From positions 1 to 51,650 of IMG/VR virus record IMGVR_UViG_3300004154_000015: DNA of 51,650 nt. One strand, written 5' to 3'. Origin of the DNA: a virus. Positions 17,501-25,800 of this stretch are shown one piece after another (within the stretch, counting starts at the first letter, position 1; every line of letters begins with the position of its first letter). Below the pieces are notes generated by a model. The model made no database searches and was not told the DNA's origin. It worked only from the letters and a program-made list of their open reading frames with translations. The translations under genes and the position numbers were made by a program.

Positions 17501-17707
17501 TTGTTCGAGGATAGCGAGGCTTACCAAATCGACATTTTGAAAAGCGGCGCAGTCGCCCGAACACTTGAGGCCAGCACTACGACGACAACCTATAGCGCCG
17601 CCGATCAAACAACCGATTTCGGCGCGGCGCAGAGCGTCTTGTCCATCGCCGTCTATCAAATCAACAGCACCATCGGGCGAGGCTATGCCGGAACCGCGAT
17701 TGTTTGA
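14501..17707 (+). CDS. tail hub/host-specificity protein, 1068 aa
   Basis: The large tail tip protein, similar to gene transfer agent and alphaproteobacterial phage hub proteins. An N-terminal glycine-rich hydrophobic region (about 1-45) is followed by the conserved YGTMRVSGNVIWSTPLKETRH segment, the VTYTYSVSFAVGLCAGP-type core, and C-terminal fibronectin-like parts. The large glycosidase TIM-barrel found in gene transfer agent hubs is absent; instead a region rich in beta-propeller-like WD/FDxxTGHLY repeats (about 230-500) is present. It probably organises the tail tip and binds the receptor-recognising fibres. Confidence 0.85.
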   Translation: MAVLALGLVGAGLTSAIGIGASIGWMGGVVLGNLLFGGSKGSNTEGSRLSDLSVQTSTYGGTIQLVYGTMRVSGNVIWSTPLKETRHVSRQSGGKGGGGSATSTTYTYSVSFAVGLCAGPVSTIRRVWADTKLIYDATASNTQATEKYPGVIRIHTGTENQQPDSTMEMHLGAGNVPAYRGLCYLSFTDLQLADFANRIPNISAEVVASGAMDCDAFVMTKVSGMFREGGVINPAHGTLIGTSADRIFRYDLVSGTLALNAPLVDDVYGDLRGLDSEGYLYHATNAYGVGMHLCKRNPDTLAVVAKTTKRVDFSVSGFVLGDKIFVHRSRKIYDLDFGLIADLSEWFPSANEAPMCADPDGRYWQAASDKIRRVEVDILGNGDVAEWDVAAWTGGQRPNIIFWDDTTGHLYFKVNMLHRIVKWHPDNGFVAYVDGVSFAVGYTLQDDYTFPQKGRLWATNDTTATLVDLVSMRVEKTIDLLPYLPTHATHFCGCYEKFTHSAIIMTGDGEVKYPLERYGSDQVALASVITDLCLRAGLKQTDILTSEIDQSMRGYVMNRRSSMRDVLEPLLGTFFIDAVETDGVLHFIPRGQETVAVIPYDDLGAVEGEAEENPVRLTETRDQELELPLRIDLTHYDPDRDYQSNTQNAARNSNAVTTKDQQTVELSIVLSADEAAQVAEKTLTNAWIGRTTANFNLPPKWLRLNPTDVIELALKDAALKLRLTQVDFGGNNIVACQAVFEDEIAYSSSAKGAEAALPSVLIPIATPIAALVLDLPMLRDGDDGLGLYYAFGIKDAGGASLYRSPDGVTWDIIGTGSEIPTYGWASSVLAAPLSPWSWDETNKIQISLSSGALDSKTALEVLNWANVALLGNEIIQWRNATLLAANLYELSGLLRGRRGTEGSVGTHAIGDKFVVLAAGSLYRMAMASTQIGQTAYYKALPSGGDWDDAAQTSLKYNAASLRCFSPVHVKGSRDGLGNITLTWARRTRWHGEWLDEIDIPLFEDSEAYQIDILKSGAVARTLEASTTTTTYSAADQTTDFGAAQSVLSIAVYQINSTIGRGYAGTAIV

Positions 17708-17716
17708 GGAAAAGCC

Positions 17717-18439
17717 ATGACCACAACCCCCAATCTTCTCATAGACCACATCGCCGCCAGCCAAGCTCAAAAGGAAGTCACGGCCAACACGGCCTTCGAC
17801 GTTCTGGACAAGGCCTTGTGCCAATTTACGAGCATCGCGCTGACGGACGCCAATCTGACGCTGACCGACGCGCAAATGATCGGCAATATGGCGTTAAAGT
17901 TTACGGGGACATTGACGGCGGCGCGAACGGTCACGGTTCCGGCGCGCGCGAAGTTTCTTTATGTCGAGAACGGAACCACGGGCGGCTATGCGCTCTCGGT
18001 CAAAACGCCATCCGGCACGGCCATCTCTCTAGGGAGCGGCGAAAGGAAGCTCCTTTATTGCAACGGCAGCGACTTCACGATTGCTGCCGAGGCCGGAGCC
18101 GCGCCCTATGATATTGGCGGCTCTTTTGTCGGCAAGCCCAGCGCGGGAACCATCATTATGCGCTTTCCCATGCCGCGCGCCGTCCGCTTTCTCTCCGGCA
18201 TGGCGCTCAGCAAGGGCGTAGCAGCGACAGCCGCAACGGCTGCCGTGTCTTTCTCTCTCCGCAAAAACGGGATTGAGTTCGCCACCATGAACTTCGCTGC
18301 ATCCGCCACAAGCGCGATATTCATTTGCACTGCCACGACCGACTTTGTGGCTGGGGACATCCTGACGCTTGTGGCTCCGGCCACCCCTGACGACACGCTT
18401 TCGGACATCGGCTTCGCCTTCGCGGGCCTTCGTATTTAA
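17717..18439 (+). CDS. tail fibre/spike protein with DUF2793-like N-terminus, 240 aa
   Basis: The N-terminus (LLIDHIAASQAQKEVTANTAFDVLDKA) resembles the DUF2793 anchor motif of alphaproteobacterial tail proteins. The remainder is beta-strand rich, with Ala/Thr/Gly content typical of fibres and a C-terminal sandwich-like domain. It follows the hub gene by nine bases with GGAAAAGCC upstream. Receptor binding is inferred from position. Confidence 0.65.
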   Translation: MTTTPNLLIDHIAASQAQKEVTANTAFDVLDKALCQFTSIALTDANLTLTDAQMIGNMALKFTGTLTAARTVTVPARAKFLYVENGTTGGYALSVKTPSGTAISLGSGERKLLYCNGSDFTIAAEAGAAPYDIGGSFVGKPSAGTIIMRFPMPRAVRFLSGMALSKGVAATAATAAVSFSLRKNGIEFATMNFAASATSAIFICTATTDFVAGDILTLVAPATPDDTLSDIGFAFAGLRI

Positions 18440-18451
18440 GGAGAACAATCT

Positions 18452-19477
18452 ATGGCCTTACGCTTTCTCGACGGGTTCGATCATTACACCACGGCGGCAT
18501 CATTCGGTTACAAATATAACACCTATACAATCTCAGCAGTGCCAACCGCAGGGCGGCGCAGCGGGAGCAACGCCGCAAGACTTGGAAACTATGGCGGCGA
18601 CTACATTATGAAAACGTTAGACGATCAAACGACATGGATCGTTGGATTTGCCTATAAGCGCGAAGCTGCCGGAAATTCAGAGCTACCCCTTGTTCAGCTT
18701 AGGGACAGCTCAGGATCCATACAAATTGGCCTTTATATGCATTGCATCGATGGTCTTTTAAGGCTCTGGCGAGGAGATATGTCGACCTTGCTTGCAACGT
18801 CATCTTCGGCCATTCCGCTCAACACTTGGTGCTACATCGAACTAAAAACATTCATCAACGATACGACCGGAACGCTTGAACTTCGTGTTAATGGCACGAC
18901 CGTCGCGACCTACACGGGCGACACCAAACAATCGTCCTCGCTCAACACAGCTCGCACAATCCGTCTTGCTGGTGGGGTTTATTCAAACGCCTATGGCTAT
19001 ATCGACGATCTCTATGTTTGCGACGGCACAGGCACGACCAATATCGACTTCCTCGGCGATTGTCGCGTGGACACGCTTTATCCGAACGGGGTCGGCAACA
19101 GTGCCCAGTTCACGCCGACAGGCAGCGCGACCAACTGGGAAAACGTGGATGAAATCCCGTCGGACGAAGACACAAGCTATAACGCCAGCGGCACAGCGGG
19201 AGCCATAGACAGCTTTGCCTTCACGGACGCGACGATCTTGAACGCCTCGGTCTTCGGCGTACAGGCGAACATTCTGGCAAGAAAAGACGATGCGGGATCT
19301 CGGACGCTTCGAGCCATAGCGCGTGTCAACAGCACGAACTACGAAGGGAGCGACCAATCCCTTGGAGACACCTATCTCAATCAACAACAAATCTGGGCGC
19401 TCAATCCGGCCACGTCCGCAAGCTGGACGGAAGCCGACATTAACGCCGCAGAGTTTGGTTACAAGGTGCAAGCCTAA
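18452..19477 (+). CDS. tail fibre protein with LamG/concanavalin-like domain, 341 aa
   Basis: Begins MALRFLDGFDHY, the usual opening of phage proteins that carry a jelly-roll lectin-like domain. Residues about 30-200 have the LamG pattern (FAYKRE..., LLRLWRGD, NTWCYIELKTFI, LELRVNGTTVATYTGDT, YIDDLYVCDGTG). The C-terminal part (about 210-341) is another beta region ending in a motif common in siphophage fibres (ASWTEADINAAEFGYKVQA). It likely binds surface sugars. GGAGAAC precedes the ATG. Confidence 0.75.
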   Translation: MALRFLDGFDHYTTAASFGYKYNTYTISAVPTAGRRSGSNAARLGNYGGDYIMKTLDDQTTWIVGFAYKREAAGNSELPLVQLRDSSGSIQIGLYMHCIDGLLRLWRGDMSTLLATSSSAIPLNTWCYIELKTFINDTTGTLELRVNGTTVATYTGDTKQSSSLNTARTIRLAGGVYSNAYGYIDDLYVCDGTGTTNIDFLGDCRVDTLYPNGVGNSAQFTPTGSATNWENVDEIPSDEDTSYNASGTAGAIDSFAFTDATILNASVFGVQANILARKDDAGSRTLRAIARVNSTNYEGSDQSLGDTYLNQQQIWALNPATSASWTEADINAAEFGYKVQA

Positions 19478-19686
19478 TGTTGCGCGTAACGCAAAACGCC
19501 ATCGAAGTCGTTCGCAAACCGACGACAGCCGATCTGCGCATCACGGCCTACGCGGCGGAAGTTCTGCGCCGCCCAGCCGCGCCCCACGTTTGCGCCAGCC
19601 AGATCGCCGTCGAAATCCTGCGTGCCAATGCAGCCATCCCTTCCGGCAATAGCCAACAGCCCCTCATCATTATCGTCGCGGGATAA
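19477..19686 (+). CDS. small tail-fibre-associated protein, 69 aa
   Basis: Shares the A of the previous TAA stop. It contains two or three degenerate copies of a V(T/A)xxAxEVLR(R/x)P-type unit (RVTQNAIEVVRKP, RITAYAAEVLRRP, CASQIAVEILRAN). Such short repeats occur in small proteins right after fibre genes in many alphaproteobacterial phages. Function unknown; the repeat suggests a beta-structured fibre accessory. Confidence 0.65.
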   Translation: MLRVTQNAIEVVRKPTTADLRITAYAAEVLRRPAAPHVCASQIAVEILRANAAIPSGNSQQPLIIIVAG

Positions 19687-19690
19687 GCCC

Positions 19691-19993
19691 ATGACAAAAA
19701 CCCAAGCGCAACCCGTTTTCGAAGAACGGGAACAGGAGAACACGCCCATGAGTCCGAACGAGCAGATCGAATACTTCCGTAGCATCGGGCGGCTGGAAGC
19801 GCAAGTCGCCAGCCTTATCGCTGCCGTGTCCGAACTCAAAACCAAGGTGGATGGAATCGATACGCGCCTCGATCAACTCGACCGCTTGGCGAACCGCTGG
19901 AAAGGCGGCTTCGCCGTCATCCTGACGCTGGGCGCGGTGAGCGGCTTTGTTCTCGATAACGTCATCCGCTGGCTTATGTCGCGTCCATCTTAA
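19691..19993 (+). CDS. membrane-anchored coiled-coil protein, 100 aa
   Basis: Start at 19691 just after the preceding stop. A charged N-terminus is followed by a coiled coil (about 37-70, IGRLEAQVASLIAAVSELKTKVDGIDTRLDQL) and one C-terminal TM segment (about 76-94, GFAVILTLGAVSGFVLDNVI). The shape matches small phage holin-like or haemolysin XhlA-like proteins. It closes the tail operon before the morons and the lysis genes, so a role in lysis is reasonable but not proven. Confidence 0.6.
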   Translation: MTKTQAQPVFEEREQENTPMSPNEQIEYFRSIGRLEAQVASLIAAVSELKTKVDGIDTRLDQLDRLANRWKGGFAVILTLGAVSGFVLDNVIRWLMSRPS

Positions 19994-20040
19994 CAGCTTG
20001 TAAACACGACCAAAAACAGCCTCAAAGACCTCGTATCTTA

Positions 20041-20069
20041 TTGATATTGCTGGCTCTTTATGCTATAAT
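20041..20069 (+). promoter_or_regulatory. strong sigma-70 promoter for the moron at 20115
   Basis: TTGATA (20041-20046), a 17-base spacer and TATAAT (20064-20069), with TGC forming an extended -10. It lies 46 bases before the moron start, in the gap after the tail operon (19994-20114), and no terminator separates them. Such a promoter allows expression from the prophage while the late genes are silent. Confidence 0.75.
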
Positions 20070-20114
20070 GATCGGATAATAAAGCGGCGGTTTTTTCAAC
20101 TTATGGAGGCAAAG

Positions 20115-20414
20115 ATGGAAAGCAGAATTTACAAAAACCCCAGCACCTATGACATCAAAAACAAGGGGTGTGGTTCTGAAGAGATTGAAGTCCTTTGCGA
20201 CATTTTTGAAAGCCTGATGATGCAGCAAACAGGCAAAATGCTTCGCAAGGCGGTCTATAATCTCAAAGATTTTGAAAGTGCCGAGCAATTAGAAATCGAC
20301 GCATTCACCCTGACGTTAGAGCGTCACGATCATCCAGACCAAGATGAATGGCAAGGTCTTTTTGAGGCCAACAACCGCACCCTAGAGGTCTGGGGAACGG
20401 TAGAAGAAACCTAA
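20115..20414 (+). CDS. unknown small moron protein, 99 aa
   Basis: GGAGG at 20105-20109 sits five bases before the ATG at 20115, which I prefer to the ATG at 20103. The product is soluble and acidic, with no TM segment. A helical part around CDIFESLMMQQTGKMLRKAVYNL is followed by a charged C-terminus ending LEVWGTVEET. No family recognised. It has its own strong promoter and converges on the DUF4268 gene with a four-base overlap of stops, so it is probably a prophage-expressed accessory gene. Confidence 0.7.
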   Translation: MESRIYKNPSTYDIKNKGCGSEEIEVLCDIFESLMMQQTGKMLRKAVYNLKDFESAEQLEIDAFTLTLERHDHPDQDEWQGLFEANNRTLEVWGTVEET

Positions 20415-21367
20415 TCCGCCACTTTGTATGTAAAGAGTGGGCGGAAAGCCCTATCGAATTTTTCCAGCTTATCTTGCATCCATGCGAATTGTTCCGGCCA
20501 TGCCTTTTCGTCATTCGGGTCAACGGACGTATAAAGTTGAACACGTGAAGACTTATTGTCCGGCATCTCGCGCCATTCCATTTCCTCCCCGACAATCGCC
20601 TCGATAGTTTCTTTTTGTTTTATAAGCTCTGCAAAAAGTTCCTTCGCGTTATCTGAATTAATGGTTAGGCCAACGCCGATTCTGTTGTCCTTTGCAATAA
20701 GAAGGGCTGATGTGTGGGCACGGCTTGTCCCAATTCCGAAACTGTACCAGTGATCCCGCGACGGTTTTTGTGGACGCAGTTTGCTCTTTTGCTGATGCAA
20801 AAAGGCGCGGAAGGCCGTCCAGTATTTTAAGCGAAGGTTCTGTGTTGGCGTAGCGTCCTCGGATATGGCCTCGGCGGCATGCCGCACTGTGTTTTCCCAA
20901 TCATTGGGTTCGCAGATAACATTAAAACGCGGGGCGGCAGGAGAGTCGCCTATTTTCCAAAGTTCAATCTCCAACCCAAAGAAACGAACAGAGCTGTCCG
21001 TCATCTGATTGAGCCAATCCAAAGCGGCACGATGCTCCTCGCTAAAGTCAGCCGAGATCCAAACGATTGTTTGCGCCTTTAATCCGGCGGCATAGGTCAA
21101 GAGCTGGCCCAGATGTTTGTGATCAGTTTTTTCGATCTGGTTTTCGATCACAACCCAGCTGTCTTTCTCGGCTGTGTTCTTACACAAAAGATCGGCGCGG
21201 AACGGCCCAACGTCTTTCTCTTGGGCTTCAAGTTCCAGCTCCATTCCAAGAGTATCGCCCAAAATTTCGAGATTCTCCGGCTGCGCCAACCAAGGCGTGA
21301 AGTGCCGATCTTCGCTTGTCCAAATTGACCGCAGATCAACGCTCTCGATACGACCCAGCTTTTCCAT
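20411..21367 (-). CDS. DUF4268 protein with PD-(D/E)XK nuclease-like N-terminus, 318 aa
   Basis: The first 120 residues have a restriction-endonuclease-like pattern: GPFRADLL with Asp59, VVIENQ with Glu75-x-Gln77, and the following helix HLGQLLTYAAG. The Lys of the motif is replaced by Gln, a known variant. The rest (about 170-318) contains LKYWTAFRAFL, IGVGLTIN and a final MQDKLEKFDRAFRP typical of DUF4268. These proteins are widespread in defence islands and mobile elements, with unproven activity. It is read against the late genes and shares only a 31-base gap with the endolysin gene, so it is a separate moron; anti-phage nuclease is a fair hypothesis. Confidence 0.8.
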   Translation of the reverse strand: MEKLGRIESVDLRSIWTSEDRHFTPWLAQPENLEILGDTLGMELELEAQEKDVGPFRADLLCKNTAEKDSWVVIENQIEKTDHKHLGQLLTYAAGLKAQTIVWISADFSEEHRAALDWLNQMTDSSVRFFGLEIELWKIGDSPAAPRFNVICEPNDWENTVRHAAEAISEDATPTQNLRLKYWTAFRAFLHQQKSKLRPQKPSRDHWYSFGIGTSRAHTSALLIAKDNRIGVGLTINSDNAKELFAELIKQKETIEAIVGEEMEWREMPDNKSSRVQLYTSVDPNDEKAWPEQFAWMQDKLEKFDRAFRPLFTYKVAD

Positions 21368-21398
21368 TTTTCAGCCTTTAACAACAGGAGGTTAACCT

Positions 21399-22064
21399 AT
21401 GACGAATCAAGAAAAACTATCACGAGGCATCCGTAACAACAACCCCGGCAACCTACGCCGGACGGATGATCCGTGGCAGGGCTTGGCCAAGACCCAAACG
21501 GATACGGCCTTTTTCGTGTTTCAAACCCCAATTTATGGCATCCGCGCGTTGGCTCGGACGCTTATCAAATATCAGGACAAGCATGGTCTGAAAAGCATTC
21601 GCCAGATCATCGGTCGGTGGGCACCCAGCACTGAAAACGATACCGTGGCCTATATTAAGGCCGTTTCTGAAGAGGCCTGTTTTGCGCCGGACGTTGTGCT
21701 GGATATGCACAAATACGAACATCTGAAAGCAGTCGTCACGGCCATCATCCACCATGAAAACGGGCAACAGCCTTACACAGCCGCGCAAATTGACAAGGCG
21801 TTGGTTCTGGCTGGCATAGAGCCTCCGACCAAGAGCCTACAGCAAACGCGCACAGTCAAGGGCGGACAAGCGGCTACGGCGGCAACGGTGGGGCTTGGAG
21901 CCATCGAGGCCGTTAATAGCGCCATCACCCCAGCTCGCGACAGCCTTCAAATGCTGGTTCCTTATTTGGACATCGCTAAGTGGCTTTTGCTGGCCGTCAC
22001 ACTCATCGGTGTTGGAGCCATGATCTGGGCGCGGATCGACGACCACAGGAAAGGGCTGCGCTAA
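21399..22064 (+). CDS. endolysin-like protein with C-terminal membrane anchor, 221 aa
   Basis: Contains RGIRNNNPGNLR (about residues 9-20), the signature of phage 'structural protein P5'-type peptidoglycan hydrolases, and FVFQTPIYGIRALARTLIKYQ, which completes the lysozyme-like fold up to about residue 135. A TM segment near the C-terminus (about 191-210, WLLLAVTLIGVGAMIWARI) makes it membrane-bound. GGAGGTTAACC supports the start. The downstream spanins show it belongs to the lysis cassette. The anchor is unusual for a soluble endolysin, so it may act as combined endolysin and holin partner. Confidence 0.8.
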   Translation: MTNQEKLSRGIRNNNPGNLRRTDDPWQGLAKTQTDTAFFVFQTPIYGIRALARTLIKYQDKHGLKSIRQIIGRWAPSTENDTVAYIKAVSEEACFAPDVVLDMHKYEHLKAVVTAIIHHENGQQPYTAAQIDKALVLAGIEPPTKSLQQTRTVKGGQAATAATVGLGAIEAVNSAITPARDSLQMLVPYLDIAKWLLLAVTLIGVGAMIWARIDDHRKGLR

Positions 22065-22303
22065 TGTGGACGCTCCTGACAAGCTGGTTATCCAGCAATC
22101 TCATTAAAATCATTGGTTGGGGCGCATTAGCCCTGTCCGTCCTCGCCATTCTGCTCGGCGCAAAGCAATCAGGCCGCACAGCCGAACGCTATGACCAACT
22201 CAAAAAAATAGTAGAGGTAAAAGATGCTCAACTTCGTGCAACGATGGACGCTCCTCGCACTCGCGCTGACCTTGCTAAACGCCTGCATGATGGGAAGCTC
22301 TAA
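22064..22303 (+). CDS. Rz-like inner-membrane spanin, 79 aa
   Basis: ATG at 22064 shares the A of the endolysin TAA. The product has an N-terminal membrane anchor (about residues 11-33, IKIIGWGALALSVLAILLGA) and a periplasmic helical tail (QLKKIVEVKDAQLRATMD), the classical i-spanin plan, though short. The Rz1-like gene starts inside it in another frame, the diagnostic arrangement. Function: with Rz1 it fuses inner and outer membrane at lysis. Confidence 0.75.
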   Translation: MWTLLTSWLSSNLIKIIGWGALALSVLAILLGAKQSGRTAERYDQLKKIVEVKDAQLRATMDAPRTRADLAKRLHDGKL

Positions 22304-22457
22304 CGCACCTTCCGCCTGTCCACCGATCAAGGAATACAGCAGAGCGTTTCAAAACAGGCTGGCGGCAGAAATTGAGGCCGCACCTGAGGATGCAGCGTTC
22401 GCGGAAGCATTAAAAGATTATGCTGTGCTTCGTGATCAAGTTCGTGCCTGCAGATGA
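22224..22457 (+). CDS. Rz1-like outer-membrane lipoprotein spanin, 77 aa
   Basis: Starts 160 bases inside the Rz-like gene in a different frame. It has a lipoprotein signal: basic start, hydrophobic core (WTLLALALTL) and lipobox LLNAC with Cys21 as the lipidated residue. The mature part is proline- and charge-rich and about 56 residues long. This is the o-spanin partner of the preceding protein. GGTAAAAG lies before its ATG. Confidence 0.8.
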   Translation: MLNFVQRWTLLALALTLLNACMMGSSNAPSACPPIKEYSRAFQNRLAAEIEAAPEDAAFAEALKDYAVLRDQVRACR

Positions 22458-22481
22458 CAATGCGAATTTTGTTTTTCTGAA

Positions 22482-22510
22482 TTGAGAAAAAATAACGGCG
22501 GTCATATATT
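22482..22510 (+). promoter_or_regulatory. sigma-70 promoter for the gene at 22538
   Basis: TTGAGA (22482-22487), 17-base spacer, TATATT (22505-22510), 28 bases before the start of the next gene. It lies in the short gap after the lysis cassette, implying independent, possibly lysogenic, expression. Confidence 0.65.
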
Positions 22511-22537
22511 ACTTTGAAACTAACAAAGGAATCCCTC

Positions 22538-22882
22538 ATGCAAAGCGAGCAAATGAAACGCAAACAAGTATCGGAGTACGACATCGTCTCTATGCGTGCT
22601 CAAGCCATAGGATTTAGGATAAAGGCTGAAAGTCCTGAAAATGCCCTTAAAAGGCTTCAGGCACGGAATAAAACGCATCTCACGCCTGACGTGCCGGAAA
22701 ACGCAAGAGTCATCACCTCCACATGGCCTGATCCAAGCGAACACGGCGAAGCATGGCTTATCCGTGGCGGCGATCTTCCCCAAGACCCGACTGGAAAAAC
22801 CGTCCTTGCATGGGACGGCGAAAAGATCGTAAGGCAAGAATTGCCTGAAGGCTTTACAGAAGCCCTTCTTTTTGGGGATTAG
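22538..22882 (+). CDS. unknown protein, 114 aa
   Basis: AAAGGA at 22525-22530 favours the ATG at 22538 over an in-frame one at 22514. The soluble protein has a short basic N-terminus, a helix (SPENALKRLQARNKT) and a C-terminal part with WPDPSEHGEAWLIRGG and VLAWDGEKIVRQELPEG that looks beta-rich. No family recognised. It has its own promoter and ends 15 bases before the end of the convergent RelA/SpoT-like gene. Confidence 0.65.
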   Translation: MQSEQMKRKQVSEYDIVSMRAQAIGFRIKAESPENALKRLQARNKTHLTPDVPENARVITSTWPDPSEHGEAWLIRGGDLPQDPTGKTVLAWDGEKIVRQELPEGFTEALLFGD

Positions 22883-22897
22883 ATTCAAGTCACCGAG

Positions 22898-25800
22898 TTA
22901 CATAAAATCAAGATTATCCCAAGAACCGCGCCGTCTTCTGTGTCCCCCTCTGAGGATAGGCTCATATTCAGAAAAGGACGAAGGAAAGATAGGCATAAAG
23001 AAACACATCGACGAACCGCCGCCACCCGCGCTGCCGCCCGAACCTACGCTCATGCTCGTAACTTGGGCGGCTGCTATTGTAAAATCCTCTCTTTTCTCTT
23101 CTTGCTTCGTTTCAGAAGAAGCAGAAGCCGAGGATGTTTCAACTTCAGCGGTAGATCTGGAACTATCGTCAACAGTTTGCTGCACGGCCTGTTGAACGGC
23201 AGGCTCTTCCTCCTGGTCTGATGATTTGCCCGCATTCTGCGATCCGGAAGGTGCTTCCTCCTCATCAGCCTGACTCTCAACCGTTTCGAGAACTTCGTTC
23301 TTGTCAGAAGATACGGGGGGATCGCCTTGCGTCGCAAGTTCGGCGGATTCCTCTTGAGAACTTTGCCCCATTGCCATGTTATCTTCCAATTGTACGGCAG
23401 CATCAGTGCCTTCTTCATAACCTGCATCAGCGGCCAAGTTTGTCTGCTTATCCCCAGAAAGAGCCTGATCTGCGACGTTGTTTTCTTGGGCTTCCTCAAC
23501 TGTCGTCACAGAAGCGTTTTGTCCAACCGTATCGGATAAATTAGCTGTTTCATCCGCTTGCTCAACCGCGTCCGTAGCTTGGGCCATTTCCGCTGTTTGT
23601 TGTTGAATGTTATCTTCCGAGGCTACATGTTCTGCTGTTTCATTCCCATCGAGCGCGGGTTCGGTTTGGGCAGCATCGGTGGCCGAATGGGCAATCTCCG
23701 CCTTTAATTCTGCGATTTCGGCTTGATGGCTTTCGTAGGTTCTTTCATAAGTCGCCGCCTCATTAGGGGACAGCTCTTCCATTCCATCTTTCAGAAGCTG
23801 GGAGGAGTATTCCAGTTGCTCAAGCTTTTTTTCTGCGGCGGTCTTCTCGGTGTTCTCGTCCAAAGCAAAAAAATCTGCTTTATCTTGAAGCGAAGATTCG
23901 TTTTGCTCAGCTTGAGCCACATCCTCTGTGGCAGCGATTTCCTGAACATCGTTTTGAAGCGCTTTCTCGGCTTCAGTTCCTTCCGCTGTGGCAAGAGCGG
24001 CTTCTTCCACCAACTGAGGCTTCTCGCTCGTTTGTTCCGTTTGGCTTGCCGTGATTTCCTTCGCGGCAGCAACCTCTTCAGTATCCAAATTTTGAGCCGT
24101 TGCATCTTCGGCAAGTGCGGCTTTTTCTTCTTCCGTCAGTTGGGCTTCCTCGTTCGCCTGTTCTGCCTGTTTGGCCGTAAGCTCCTGCGCGGCAGCTTTT
24201 TCCTCCGCCTCAATGGTTTCGGGCGTTGCCTCTTCTGTAAGTTCGGCTCTTGCTTTTTGAGCTTCCGCCGCTTTTTCTTCAGCAACGGCTTCGGCCTGCT
24301 GGGCTTCTTCCGTTTTTAGCGCGGCATCCTCTTTGGCCTCTACCGCTTCTTCGGCCTTTTGTTTGGCAACCTCTTTGGCCTCTTTAGCTTCCTCGGCCTT
24401 TTGGTCAGCCTCAGCTCTAGCTTCTTCTGCTTCTGTCGTTTTCTGTTTTGCTTCCTCTTGCGCCTGCAGAAACTCTTTGGTTTCTTGCTCTTCTTCAGTC
24501 GCCTGTTTGACGACTTCTTCCGCCTTTTGGGCTTCTTCCTCTTTTTCTAGGGCAATCTCCTCAGCCTTTTCCGCTTCCTTGGCTTTCTGTTGCGCTATTT
24601 CTTCGGCCTCAAGGGCTTCTTCTTCCTTCTTCTCCGCAAGCGCTTCGGCTTTTTGCGCCTCTTGCGATTTTTGCTGCGATTCCTGTTCCGCTAGTTCGGC
24701 CACTTCTTCCTTTTGCTGGACGGCTTCTTCGGCTTTTTTAGCTTCCTCGGCCTGTTGCGCTTCTTCTTGGGCGCGTTGTTCCTCAAGCGCCTTTTGTTCT
24801 TCTTCCTGACGGCGGGCTTCTTCCTCTTTGAGGGCTGCTTCAGCCGCAAGCGCAGCGGCTTCGGCCTGCTGTTGTTCAGGCAAAATGGTTTCGACGATCT
24901 CTTGGGCCGCTTCGGCCTCGGCGGCGGTGCGGGCGATCTCCGCATTTAATTCCGCAATCTCAGCTTGATTCTTCTCGCAAACCCTTTCGTTAACCGCCGC
25001 CTCGTTAGGGGGCAGGTCTTCCATTTGGTCTTTCAAGAGCTGGGTGGAATATTCCAATCGCTCAATTCTCTCCGCCGCAGCCGCCGCTGTTTGCTCGGCA
25101 ATCTGTGCCTTTTCATCGGCAAGAGCTTGGGCTTGCTCCAGTTCGGTTGTCTTCTGATCCGCCAAGGCGCGGGCTTCAGCGGCTTCTTGGTTTAGAACCT
25201 CTAATCTGTTTTCAGCTTCTTGTTGTTTTTCTAAAGCGTGCTTTTCTTTTTCTAATCTTACAGCTTCTTTTGCCTCCTCAACTAGTTCATGTATTTTTTT
25301 GTTGGCATCAGGTGTCCCTATCTCAAGTGCTGCTCCTTCGAGATGCGCCTCAAGTATCCTTTTCTTGCTAGATTCGTCTAAACACACGTCTTGATCTACA
25401 ATATCTGCACCAACCTGATGCAGATAGTTGCTGACCACACCATTTATTTCGAGTTCTTTCTCCTGTTCCGGCGTGAATTGTGGGGCAGGGTATCCATTCT
25501 TTTCAGCGTCCTCATTTGCTGCACGTTCAATTTCTTGAGTTTTCTCGTAGATATAGTGAGTCATCTTGCCGTACTCCACCATATCTTCTTGCTCAAATCT
25601 AAACTCAGCAACGTGGCCGTTGCTGAGCCGGATCGTCATATTTACATCACGAAAGCCACTTTCGGTTGGGGTGGCAAAACGGTCTTTCAAGCTTGTGACA
25701 TCATATTCGTCGGACATTTTTTGGGCATAGTCGCGGACGATTTGAACTTCCTCTAACGGACCAACAATTATTCTGCCGCGGATGATGTCAGTTATACGAG

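Noticed and set aside
24333-24809. Ser/Ala/Phe-rich plus-strand frame opposite the coiled coil
   Set aside because: It is the mirror of Glu/Ala codons; low complexity and without a start signal.
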